Shown here: piece by piece, positions 1-5,663 of the stretch
How the letters are laid out: every line of letters starts with the position of its first letter
Position numbering within the stretch: the first letter of the stretch is position 1
Origin: an uncultured Anaerococcus sp.
Lineage (GTDB): Bacteria > Bacillota > Clostridia > Tissierellales > Peptoniphilaceae
Length of the DNA: 8,567 nucleotides
Assembly: GCA_900550345.1 (NCBI GenBank)
Contig: URRX01000054.1
Span: forward strand, 1 to 8,567
Direction of reading: 5' to 3'
Program-made: the position numbers and the translations under genes
Notes under the pieces: generated by a model
What the model saw: the letters and a program-made list of their open reading frames with translations, nothing else
Databases searched by the model: none
What the model was told of the DNA's origin: nothing

Positions 1-6
1 AAATAT

Positions 7-36
7 TTTACAATTAATTTGGGTAGAAAATAAAAT
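7..36 (+). promoter_or_regulatory. Tentative promoter upstream of the 73-aa gene
   Basis: TTTACA at 7-12 and TAAAAT at 31-36 are each one base from the sigma-A consensus, but the spacer is 18 bases. Transcription would then start about where the Shine-Dalgarno lies (37-43), which weakens the call. In DNA this AT-rich such matches arise by chance, and the true promoter may lie left of the window. Confidence 0.22.
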
Positions 37-47
37 AGGAGGGATAT

Positions 48-269
48 ATGGCGATTTTTGATAGAAAAAATGAAAAAGGATTTGAAAAATTAGTTGAATA
101 TTATGGACTTGAAGATATAAAAAAAGAAGATTTAGAGCTTATATCTGAGAATTCTTCTATGTTTGCTAGTGGTGGAATTAACGGATTATTTGCACAAAAT
201 TGGTTAATGATTAAACAGCTTGATAGGTTAAATAAAAATATAGAAAAACTATTAGAAAAAAATTCGTAA
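48..269 (+). CDS. Hypothetical protein, 73 aa, upstream of pdp
   Basis: I do not recognise this protein. The start is well supported: AGGAGGG at 37-43 is followed after four bases by ATG. The product is small and highly charged, rich in Lys and Glu, with no signal peptide or membrane segment. An N-terminal part (about residues 7-36) looks helical and acidic-basic. A Gly-containing turn (SGGING, residues 41-46) leads into a hydrophobic stretch around FAQNWLMIKQ and then an amphipathic C-terminal helix with Leu/Ile spaced as in a short coiled coil (about 55-71). This suggests a small cytoplasmic oligomerising or partner-binding protein, which is inference only. It ends 53 bases before pdp on the same strand with no clear terminator between, so the two are probably co-transcribed. 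Whether it has anything to do with nucleoside metabolism cannot be told from the sequence. Confidence 0.72.
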   Translation: MAIFDRKNEKGFEKLVEYYGLEDIKKEDLELISENSSMFASGGINGLFAQNWLMIKQLDRLNKNIEKLLEKNS

Positions 270-283
270 ATATTTTCTAAAAT

Positions 284-315
284 CTCCTAGATGGGTATTT
301 ATTTACTAAGTGGAG
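284..315 (+). promoter_or_regulatory. Possible hairpin masking the pdp ribosome binding site
   Basis: CTCCTAG (284-290) can pair with CTA (306-308) plus GGAG (312-315), leaving a three-base bulge (309-311) and a loop of about 15 bases. The right arm is the core of the pdp Shine-Dalgarno GGAGGG (312-317), so the fold would hide it. The stem is only seven pairs and bulged. It could modulate pdp translation relative to the upstream gene, or be chance. Confidence 0.25.
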
Positions 316-322
316 GGAGTTT

Positions 323-1624
323 ATGAGATTTGTAGATATAATTGAAAAAAAGAAAAATAAAGAAGAATTAACAGATGCAGAAATAGGATATTGGATTGAT
401 GGAGTAACCGACGGATCAATTCCAGATTATCAAACATCAGCTCTATTAATGGCAATAGTTTTAAATGGAATGACAGATCATGAAACAGCAAAACTTGCAG
501 AAGCTATGATGAATAGTGGAGATGTTATGGATTTATCAGATATAGAAGGAATAAAATCTGATAAACACTCAACAGGAGGAGTAGGAGATAAAACATCAAT
601 TGCCCTTGGTGCAATAGTTTCAGCTTGTGGTCTAAAACTTGCAAAAATGAGTGGAAGAGGCTTAGGCCATACTGGGGGAACTCTAGATAAATTAGAATCA
701 ATAGAAGGATTAAATATCTTTTTAACAGAAGAAGAATTTAAAAAACAAGTAAATGAAATTGGCTTTGCAATAATAGGACAAACTGGAGAATTAGTTCCAG
801 CAGATAAAAAATTATATGCTCTAAGAGATGTAACAGCAACAGTAAATTCAATCCCTCTAATAGCATCATCAATAATGAGTAAAAAACTTGCATCAGGATC
901 AGATACAATTCTTTTGGATGTAAAATATGGTGAAGGTGCCTTTATGAAAACAAAAGAAGATGCTAAAAAATTAGCTAATGCCATGATAGCCATTGGTACA
1001 AAACTTGGTAGAAATACAAAGGCAATGATTACTGATATGAATCAACCTTTGGGAAATACAATTGGAAATGCTTTAGAAGTAAAAGAAGCAGTTGATACTG
1101 TAAAAGGACAAGGACCAAAAGACTTTACAGAACTTGTAACAGTAGCAGGAGAAATAATGCTAATGCAAGCTGGAAAAGCTGAAAATAAAGATCAAGCAAG
1201 AGAAATGATCGAAGATGCAATAAATTCTGGAAAAGCCTTTGATCAATTAAAGAAAATGGTAAAAAGTCAAGGTGGAAATGTAGATCAAATAGAAGATACA
1301 TCTTTACTTCCACAAGCAAAATATAAAACAGAAATGAAAGCAAAAGAAGAAGGTTATATTGAACATATTCATTCAATGAATTTAGGAATTCTATCAATGA
1401 AACTTGGTGGAGGACGTGAGAAAAAAGAAGACGATATAAACTATGCAGTTGGTCTTGAAATGAATGTCAAAAAAGGTGACAAGGTAAAAGAAGGCGACCT
1501 TTTGTGCACAGTTTATCACGATCAAGAATTAACAGAAGAATGGATAGAAAGTTTCTATGATACTTTCTCATACACAAAAGAAAAAACAAATCCAATTCCA
1601 ATAGTAGAAGAAATATTGGGATAA
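323..1624 (+). CDS. pdp: Pyrimidine-nucleoside phosphorylase
   Basis: Cytoplasmic nucleoside salvage enzyme that phosphorolyses uridine, deoxyuridine or thymidine to the free base and (deoxy)ribose-1-phosphate. At 433 residues it has the normal full length of the family. The thymidine/pyrimidine phosphorylase signature is intact at residues 110-125 (SGRGLGHTGGTLDKLE). The phosphate-binding segment KHSTGGVGDK is at 81-90. Arg168, Ser183 and Lys187 occupy the positions known to bind the pyrimidine base in the Bacillus-type enzyme. The order is the expected one: helical N-terminal domain (about 1-65), alpha/beta phosphate-binding domain, and C-terminal domain ending with the GLEMNVKKGDKVKEGD barrel-like segment (377-392). 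ATG follows GGAGGG (312-317) by five bases. Firmicute enzymes of this type usually accept both uridine and thymidine, so pdp fits better than the strict thymidine phosphorylase name deoA, although specificity cannot be read by eye. No deoxyribose-phosphate aldolase or cytidine deaminase gene is adjacent. It is the last gene of its unit, closed by a terminator. Confidence 0.96.
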   Translation: MRFVDIIEKKKNKEELTDAEIGYWIDGVTDGSIPDYQTSALLMAIVLNGMTDHETAKLAEAMMNSGDVMDLSDIEGIKSDKHSTGGVGDKTSIALGAIVSACGLKLAKMSGRGLGHTGGTLDKLESIEGLNIFLTEEEFKKQVNEIGFAIIGQTGELVPADKKLYALRDVTATVNSIPLIASSIMSKKLASGSDTILLDVKYGEGAFMKTKEDAKKLANAMIAIGTKLGRNTKAMITDMNQPLGNTIGNALEVKEAVDTVKGQGPKDFTELVTVAGEIMLMQAGKAENKDQAREMIEDAINSGKAFDQLKKMVKSQGGNVDQIEDTSLLPQAKYKTEMKAKEEGYIEHIHSMNLGILSMKLGGGREKKEDDINYAVGLEMNVKKGDKVKEGDLLCTVYHDQELTEEWIESFYDTFSYTKEKTNPIPIVEEILG

Positions 1625-1663
1625 ACCTAAAATATTATTAAATTATCCATATATAAATTTTCC

Positions 1664-1700
1664 AAAAATCCTAGCAAATATTACTTGCTAGGATTTTTTT
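1664..1700 (+). terminator. Intrinsic terminator after pdp
   Basis: A perfect inverted repeat has the core TCCTAGCAA (1669-1677) and TTGCTAGGA (1685-1693) with a seven-base loop. It is extended by AAAAA/TTTTT, and the T run goes on to 1700. It lies 40 bases after the pdp stop codon and separates pdp from the nan operon. Confidence 0.92.
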
Positions 1701-1736
1701 ATAAATTTTTTTGTGTTTTTAGTTAGTAAGAATAAA

Positions 1737-1759
1737 AAAATTCGATTTTATCGAGTTTT
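1737..1759. repeat. Inverted repeat/hairpin between pdp and nan units
   Basis: AAAATTCGAT (1737-1746) and ATCGAGTTTT (1750-1759) form a ten-pair stem including one T-G wobble around a three-base TTT loop. It may be a weak second terminator behind pdp on the plus strand. Read on the minus strand the same element is followed by a seven-T run, but one pair becomes a C/A mismatch. No minus-strand gene is visible that it would serve. Confidence 0.4.
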
Positions 1760-1820
1760 AAGTATTTTGATATATATTTGCTATTTATTTTAGTAATTAT
1801 TTTTAAGAATTTAGATATTT

Positions 1821-1834
1821 ATGAAATTAATTTC
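1821..1834. promoter_or_regulatory. Upstream candidate NanR operator (palindrome copy 1)
   Basis: ATGAAATTAATTTC contains the perfect 12-base palindrome GAAATTAATTTC (1823-1834). It matches the element at 1893-1906 at 12 of 14 bases. It lies about 100 bases before the promoter -35 box, a position suited to a distal operator. Assignment to the RpiR-type regulator of this operon is inference from position and symmetry. Confidence 0.38.
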
Positions 1835-1892
1835 TCTAAATAGGTAAAAATTATTTTTGAAAACGGGAAAACGAATTTGTTATTTTGATTTT

Positions 1893-1906
1893 ATGAAAGT
1901 TATTTC
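1893..1906. promoter_or_regulatory. Proximal candidate NanR operator (palindrome copy 2)
   Basis: ATGAAAGTTATTTC has the same GAAA-N4-TTTC geometry as the copy at 1821-1834. With the next base it forms TGAAA-N4-TTTCA (1894-1907). It ends 16 bases before the -35 box. The two copies are 72 bases apart centre to centre, close to seven helical turns, so they face the same side of the DNA. Confidence 0.42.
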
Positions 1907-1915
1907 AAAATTATT

Positions 1916-1931
1916 TAATTTCTTGAAATTA
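1916..1931. promoter_or_regulatory. Palindrome over the nan -35 box, candidate operator
   Basis: TAATTTC (1916-1922) and GAAATTA (1925-1931) form a perfect inverted repeat with a two-base spacer. The -35 hexamer TTGAAA (1923-1928) lies inside it. A protein bound here would block RNA polymerase. It uses the same GAAA/TTTC half-sites as the two upstream palindromes but in the opposite order. Confidence 0.48.
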
Positions 1932-1951
1932 TATTTATCATGTAATATACT
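1923..1951 (+). promoter_or_regulatory. Promoter of the nan operon
   Basis: TTGAAA (1923-1928), a 17-base spacer and TATACT (1946-1951) make a good sigma-A type promoter, five of six matches in each box. The predicted start near 1958 gives a leader of only about 15 bases, just enough to carry the Shine-Dalgarno AAGGAGGT (1961-1968). There is therefore no room for a riboswitch or leader-RNA control, which points to control by DNA-binding protein. Confidence 0.65.
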
Positions 1952-1972
1952 GTAACCATCAAGGAGGTAGAT

Positions 1973-2677
1973 ATGACTGATATAGAGGAAATAAGTTCTA
2001 TTAAAGGGAAATTAATAGTGTCATGTCAAGCCTTGCCAGATGAGCCTTTACATTCATCATTTATAATGGGAAAAATGGCAAAAGCTGCTAAGCAAGGTGG
2101 AGCAAAGGGTATCAGAGCTAATACTAGTGAAGATATAAAAGAAATTAAAAAGGAAGTTGATTTACCAGTTATAGGTATTGTGAAAAAAGATTATGCAGAT
2201 TCTAAAGTCTATATTACACCAACAATAGATGAAATTGATGATTTGGTTTCTACAAATGTAGAAATAATAGCTATGGATGCTACAAAAGATTTAAGACCTG
2301 GTGGAATTGGAATCGATGAATTTTTTAGGAAAGTCAAGAAAAAATATCCTAATCAATTATTTATGGCTGATTGTTCTACAGTAGATGAGGCTATAAATGC
2401 TGATAAACTAGGATTTGATTTTATTGGAACAACCTTGGTTGGATATACTGACCAATCTAAAAATGATAAAATCGAAGAAAATGATTTCAAAATACTTAGA
2501 GATATTATAAAAAATGTAGATAATAAAGTAATTGCTGAGGGCAATATTAATACACCTGAAAAAGCTAAGAGAGTTCTTGAGCTTGGTGCTTATAGCGTTG
2601 TTGTTGGTTCAATTATTACAAGACCACAAGTTATAACTAAAAATTTTACAGATAAAATTAATGAATTAGAAAAATAA
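1973..2677 (+). CDS. nanE: N-acetylmannosamine-6-phosphate 2-epimerase
   Basis: Converts ManNAc-6-P to GlcNAc-6-P, the last dedicated step of bacterial sialic acid breakdown. The 234-residue protein is a complete cytoplasmic TIM barrel. Family landmarks are KGKLIVSCQALPDEPLHSSF (11-30), GIRAN with Arg48, GIVKKDY (68-74), MADCST with Asp133, AEGN (188-191) and the phosphate-binding VVGSIITRP (210-218). Lys71 and Glu189 fall where the Clostridium perfringens enzyme has its catalytic Lys66 and Glu180, by eye alignment. The N-terminus is about five residues longer than that enzyme, but ATG at 1973 has an ideal Shine-Dalgarno four bases upstream and is the obvious start. It is the first gene of the operon, followed after 30 bases without a terminator by nanA. 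The product feeds NagA and NagB, which are not encoded in this window. Confidence 0.96.
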   Translation: MTDIEEISSIKGKLIVSCQALPDEPLHSSFIMGKMAKAAKQGGAKGIRANTSEDIKEIKKEVDLPVIGIVKKDYADSKVYITPTIDEIDDLVSTNVEIIAMDATKDLRPGGIGIDEFFRKVKKKYPNQLFMADCSTVDEAINADKLGFDFIGTTLVGYTDQSKNDKIEENDFKILRDIIKNVDNKVIAEGNINTPEKAKRVLELGAYSVVVGSIITRPQVITKNFTDKINELEK

Positions 2678-2707
2678 AAAAATATTTAATAAAGGAAAGG
2701 GAAAATT

Positions 2708-3628
2708 ATGAGAAATTTAGACAAATATAAGGGAGTAATTCCAGCATTTTATGCTTGCTATGATGAAAATGGAGAAATAAGTCCAGAAAGAGTTAGAGAA
2801 CTTACAAAATACCACATAGAAAAAGGTGTTAAGGGTGTTTATGTAAATGGTTCTTCTGGAGAATGTATTTACCAAAGTGTTGAAGATAAAAAAATTGTTC
2901 TTGAAAATGTAATGAAAGAAGCTAAAGGAAAACTTACAGTTATAGCTCATGTAGCTTGTAACAATACAAAAGATTCTATGGAACTTGCAGCTCATGCAGA
3001 AAGTTTGGGAGTTGATGCTATTGCAGCTATTCCTCCAATTTATTTTAGACTTCCAGAATATTCTATTGCCTCATACTGGAATGACATTTCTTCTGCAGCA
3101 CCAAATACTGATTTTGTAATTTATAATATTCCTCAACTTGCAGGAGTAGCTTTAACAGAGTCACTATTTAGTGAAATGAGAAAAAATCCTAATGTAATTG
3201 GTGTTAAAAACTCATCAATGCCTGTTCAAGACATTCAAATGTTTAAACAAAATGCAGGAGAAGATTATATAATCTTTAATGGTCCAGATGAACAATTTAT
3301 TTCAGGAAGACTTATTGGAGCTGAAGGAGCAATTGGTGGAACATACGGAGCTATGCCAGAATTAATTTTAAAAATGGATGAATGTCTAAAAAATAAAGAT
3401 TTAGATAAGGCTCGTGAGATTCAATATGCTGTAGATGCAATAATCTATAAAATGTGTTCAGCTCGTGGAAATATGTATGCAGTAATTAAGGAAATATTAA
3501 GAATTAATGAAGATTTAGATATAGGTGGAGTTAGAAGACCTCTTGAAAATCTAATCGATTCTGATATGGATGTTGTAAAAGAAGCTGCTAAGATGATAAA
3601 AGACACTAAAGAAAAATATATAGGTTAA
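2708..3628 (+). CDS. nanA: N-acetylneuraminate lyase (sialic acid aldolase)
   Basis: Class I aldolase of the dihydrodipicolinate synthase/NAL superfamily that splits open-chain Neu5Ac into pyruvate and ManNAc through a Schiff base. The 306-residue length is normal for this TIM-barrel family. Visible residues are the carboxylate-binding GSSGE loop (48-52), catalytic Tyr139 in YNIP, Schiff-base Lys167 in GVKNSS, and Asp194-Glu195 in GPDEQF, where E. coli NAL uses Asp191 and Glu192 for the sugar chain. The loop reads GSSGE rather than the more usual GSTGE. The sequence from residue 10 on closely resembles, from memory, the streptococcal lyase-like branch often annotated only as a DapA-family protein. 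The operon context with nanE, nanK and a symporter makes the sialate lyase role much more likely than DHDPS. The start ATG follows a purine-rich site AAAGGAAAGGG (2691-2701). Confidence 0.92.
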   Translation: MRNLDKYKGVIPAFYACYDENGEISPERVRELTKYHIEKGVKGVYVNGSSGECIYQSVEDKKIVLENVMKEAKGKLTVIAHVACNNTKDSMELAAHAESLGVDAIAAIPPIYFRLPEYSIASYWNDISSAAPNTDFVIYNIPQLAGVALTESLFSEMRKNPNVIGVKNSSMPVQDIQMFKQNAGEDYIIFNGPDEQFISGRLIGAEGAIGGTYGAMPELILKMDECLKNKDLDKAREIQYAVDAIIYKMCSARGNMYAVIKEILRINEDLDIGGVRRPLENLIDSDMDVVKEAAKMIKDTKEKYIG

Positions 3629-3638
3629 GGTGAAAAAA

Positions 3639-5150
3639 ATGCAGGGATTTACTAACATTGATTTAATAATATTAATAGTATATTTAGCAGCAGTATTATT
3701 TGCAGGCCTTCATTTCTCTAAAAAAGAAATGAAGGGCAAAGAATACTTTAAAGGTGACGGAACAGTACCTTGGTGGGTAACTTCAGTGTCAATTTTTGCA
3801 ACTCTTCTTAGTCCGATTTCATTTTTATCACTTGCAGGAAATTCTTATGCAGGAACTTGGATTATGTGGTTTGCACAACTTGGAATGCTTGTTGCAATTC
3901 CATTTACTATAAAATTTTTCTTACCAATTTATAGTAAACTCGATATAGATACAGCTTATCACTATCTTGAATTAAGATTTGATAGTAAGGGTTTAAGAAT
4001 TCTTGGTGCTATTATGTTTATAATCTACCAAGTTGGTCGTATGTCAATTATAATGTATCTTCCATGTATGGTTTTATCAAAACTTATGGGAATAAACGTA
4101 AATATTTTGATTATAATTATGGGAGTTATTGCAATAATTTATTCTTATACTGGTGGACTTAAATCAGTATTGTGGACAGATTTTATCCAAGGATCAGTAT
4201 TACTTCTTGGTGTAACATTTGGTTTATTTTATCTAATTGCAAATATTAACGGTGGGTTTGGTGCAATATCAAGCGAACTTTTCACAAACCACAAATTTTT
4301 AGCAGTAAATGAGCCAATATTTGATGCAAATATATTTAAAGATTCAATATTTTTACTAATAATTGGAGCTGGTTTAAATACAATAGGATCTTATGTTTCA
4401 AGTCAAGATATTGTACAAAGATTTACAACTACAACTGATACAAAAAAATTAAACAAAATGATGGTAACAAACGGTTGTCTTTCAATTTTTATTGCGACAG
4501 TATTCTATCTTATAGGAACAGGGCTTTTCGTATTTTATAAAGTTCAAGGCAATCCTTTACCACCAGCAGCTCAACAAGACCAAATTTTTGCATCATGGAT
4601 AGCTTTTGAACTTCCAGTAGGATTTACAGGAATATTACTTGCAGCAATTTATGCAGCAAGCCAATCAACACTTTCAACTGGACTAAATTCAGTTGCGTCA
4701 AGCTGGGCCTTAGATATTCAATCAAGTTTGAAAAAAGATTTAAGTTTTGAAAAACAAACAAAAATTGGTCAAAGAGTTTCATTAATAGTTGGAATTTTTG
4801 CAATAATAGTTTCAATGATATTAGCAAATGGTGATATAAAATCAGCTTATGAATGGTTTAACGGATTTATGGGACTTGTTTTGGGAATACTTGTAGGAAC
4901 ATTTATTCTTGGAGCATTTACAAAAACTGCAAATAAATTTGGAGCAACATTAGCCTTTATCGCAGCAAGCGGCGTTATGATTTATATAAAATATTTCGTA
5001 GATCCAGCAAAAATTTCTTTCTGGTCATACTCAATTATATCAATCTTAGTTTCTTTGGTAGTAGGACTACTTGCATCTGTAATTTACAATAAAGTAAAGG
5101 GAAAAGAAGTTAATTTACCAAAAAATACAACAATTTATAATCTAGATTAG
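3639..5150 (+). CDS. SSS-family sodium/sialic acid symporter
   Basis: Membrane transporter of the sodium:solute symporter family (LeuT fold), inferred to import Neu5Ac with sodium; siaT or nanT would be suitable names. Counting from ATG 3639 (503 residues), about 13 hydrophobic segments are visible near 7-26, 43-67, 72-98, 118-147, 156-173, 177-203, 236-255, 275-300, 327-351, 380-396, 407-427, 434-453 and 461-483, the usual SSS number. The family signature TGGLKSVLWTDFIQG is at 171-185. Ser/Thr residues in SQSTLST (341-347) match the Na2 sodium site region. Arg134 and Gln80 fall close to where the Proteus mirabilis transporter SiaT has its substrate-binding Arg135 and Gln82, by eye. An in-frame GTG at 3630 would add three residues. 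I prefer ATG 3639 because AAGGTG (3627-3632) is then correctly placed as Shine-Dalgarno. The gene follows nanA by at most ten bases. Confidence 0.9.
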   Translation: MQGFTNIDLIILIVYLAAVLFAGLHFSKKEMKGKEYFKGDGTVPWWVTSVSIFATLLSPISFLSLAGNSYAGTWIMWFAQLGMLVAIPFTIKFFLPIYSKLDIDTAYHYLELRFDSKGLRILGAIMFIIYQVGRMSIIMYLPCMVLSKLMGINVNILIIIMGVIAIIYSYTGGLKSVLWTDFIQGSVLLLGVTFGLFYLIANINGGFGAISSELFTNHKFLAVNEPIFDANIFKDSIFLLIIGAGLNTIGSYVSSQDIVQRFTTTTDTKKLNKMMVTNGCLSIFIATVFYLIGTGLFVFYKVQGNPLPPAAQQDQIFASWIAFELPVGFTGILLAAIYAASQSTLSTGLNSVASSWALDIQSSLKKDLSFEKQTKIGQRVSLIVGIFAIIVSMILANGDIKSAYEWFNGFMGLVLGILVGTFILGAFTKTANKFGATLAFIAASGVMIYIKYFVDPAKISFWSYSIISILVSLVVGLLASVIYNKVKGKEVNLPKNTTIYNLD

Positions 5151-5159
5151 GGGAATAAA

Positions 5160-5609
5160 ATGATATTTGGAAATGTAAAAAATTTAGATGAATTTTCATA
5201 TCTTAATGAAAAAATTAAAGAATGTTTTGAATTTTATAAAAACAATGATATGAAAAAAATGGAAAAGGGAAGTCATCCTATAAAAGGAGAAGATCTTTTT
5301 GTAAATGTAGTAGAATATGAAACTACAAATCCTGAAAATAGATTTTGGGAAGCTCACAAAGATTATCTAGATCTTCATCTTATGCTTGATGGAAGTGAAC
5401 AAATTGATTTAAATTTTATTCAAAATATGAATTTGGGTTCTTATAAAAAAGAAGATGATTATCAAGCAATGGAAGGCGAAAAAAATTCATCAGTAATCTT
5501 AAATGAGGGAGATTTTCTAATATGCTATCCTAATGATGGTCATATGACAGCCATAAAAGTTGATAATCCACAAAAAATTAAAAAAGCAATTTTTAAAATC
5601 AAATTATAG
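5160..5609 (+). CDS. nanQ: YhcH/YiaL family protein, probable Neu5Ac anomerase
   Basis: Small cupin-like metalloprotein of the YhcH/YjgK/YiaL (DUF386) family, 149 residues, the usual length. E. coli YhcH (NanQ) is reported to be an anomerase that supplies the lyase with the open form of Neu5Ac. The operon position beside nanA and nanK supports the same role here. The metal-binding pattern is visible: Glu64 and His66 in EAHKDY, His73 in DLHLML, Glu80 after the Gly-Ser turn, and a late His128 in PNDGHM following the beta-strand motif EGDFLICYP (116-124). There is no signal peptide, so it acts in the cytoplasm. The start ATG lies nine bases after the symporter stop and is preceded by AGGGG (5149-5153), which overlaps that stop codon, so translational coupling is likely. 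Family members also occur in other sugar pathways; the context decides the assignment. Confidence 0.88.
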   Translation: MIFGNVKNLDEFSYLNEKIKECFEFYKNNDMKKMEKGSHPIKGEDLFVNVVEYETTNPENRFWEAHKDYLDLHLMLDGSEQIDLNFIQNMNLGSYKKEDDYQAMEGEKNSSVILNEGDFLICYPNDGHMTAIKVDNPQKIKKAIFKIKL

Positions 5610-5611
5610 GA

Positions 5612-5617
5612 TATAAT
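5612..5617 (+). promoter_or_regulatory. Perfect -10 hexamer between nanQ and nanK, weak evidence
   Basis: TATAAT starts three bases after the nanQ stop codon. No convincing -35 box lies 16-18 bases upstream, where the sequence is AT-only inside the end of nanQ, and there is no TG extension. It could be an internal promoter that gives nanK and nanR a basal supply independent of the main promoter, or chance. Confidence 0.22.
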
Positions 5618-5645
5618 AGAGGCAGTGTGATGAGCATTTGCCTCT
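5618..5645 (+). other. Intercistronic hairpin between nanQ and nanK
   Basis: AGAGGCA (5618-5624) pairs perfectly with TGCCTCT (5639-5645), leaving a 14-base loop. It is followed by TATTTT, a broken T run, so it is at best a leaky terminator. It may also act as an mRNA processing or 3'-end protecting structure that lets the first four genes be expressed more than nanK and nanR. The nanK Shine-Dalgarno AAAGGAG (5652-5658) starts seven bases after the stem. Confidence 0.6.
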
Positions 5646-5653
5646 TATTTTAA
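5630..5653 (+). CDS. Possible 7-codon leader ORF before nanK
   Basis: ATG at 5630 opens MSICLLF and stops at TAA 5651-5653, which abuts the nanK Shine-Dalgarno. A GAGG at 5619-5622 sits seven bases before the ATG and is itself the left arm of the hairpin at 5618-5645. If translated, ribosomes would open the right arm and arrive next to the nanK start. An ORF this short is easily fortuitous, and nothing in its codons points to a specific amino-acid signal. Confidence 0.15.
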   Translation: MSICLLF

Positions 5654-5663
5654 AGGAGATATT

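Larger units (their letters stand above)
1701..1972. other. AT-rich gene-free control region before nanE
   Basis: No credible ORF lies on either strand. Apart from the items listed separately (hairpin 1737-1759, paired palindromes, -35 palindrome, promoter, Shine-Dalgarno AAGGAGGT at 1961-1968), two further patterns are visible. An inverted repeat ATTTAGA (1809-1815) / TCTAAAT (1835-1841) encloses the upstream palindrome. A direct repeat GAAAACG occurs at 1859-1865 and 1867-1873. The length and repeat content suggest a regulated promoter with distal binding sites. Confidence 0.6.

Noticed and set aside
478..993. Long open frame on the minus strand inside pdp (171 codons)
   Set aside because: It is the antisense shadow of a gene with intact catalytic motifs. 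It has no Shine-Dalgarno, and its hydrophobic, Ser/Pro-rich composition is what reverse reading of AT-rich coding DNA gives.
1125..1397. Leu-rich minus-strand frame inside pdp resembling a membrane peptide
   Set aside because: Poly-Leu runs come from reading GAA/AAA-rich codons backwards; there is no start signal or family resemblance.
1731..1956. Possible minus-strand small RNA starting near 1921 and ending at the hairpin 1737-1759
   Set aside because: A minus-strand TATAAT (1933-1928) with a GTTACA-like -35 17 bases away exists, and a T run follows the hairpin. But the -35 is poor, the stem has a C/A mismatch in that sense, and AT-rich DNA yields such matches freely.
1701..1972. Riboswitch or T-box in the leader of the nan operon
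   Set aside because: The promoter is too close to the start codon (leader about 15 bases), and no conserved GC-containing structured core is visible.
3630..3638. GTG start for the symporter adding three residues
   Set aside because: The only upstream signal is a weak TAGG, whereas ATG 3639 has AAGGTG at proper spacing and gives the expected N-terminus.
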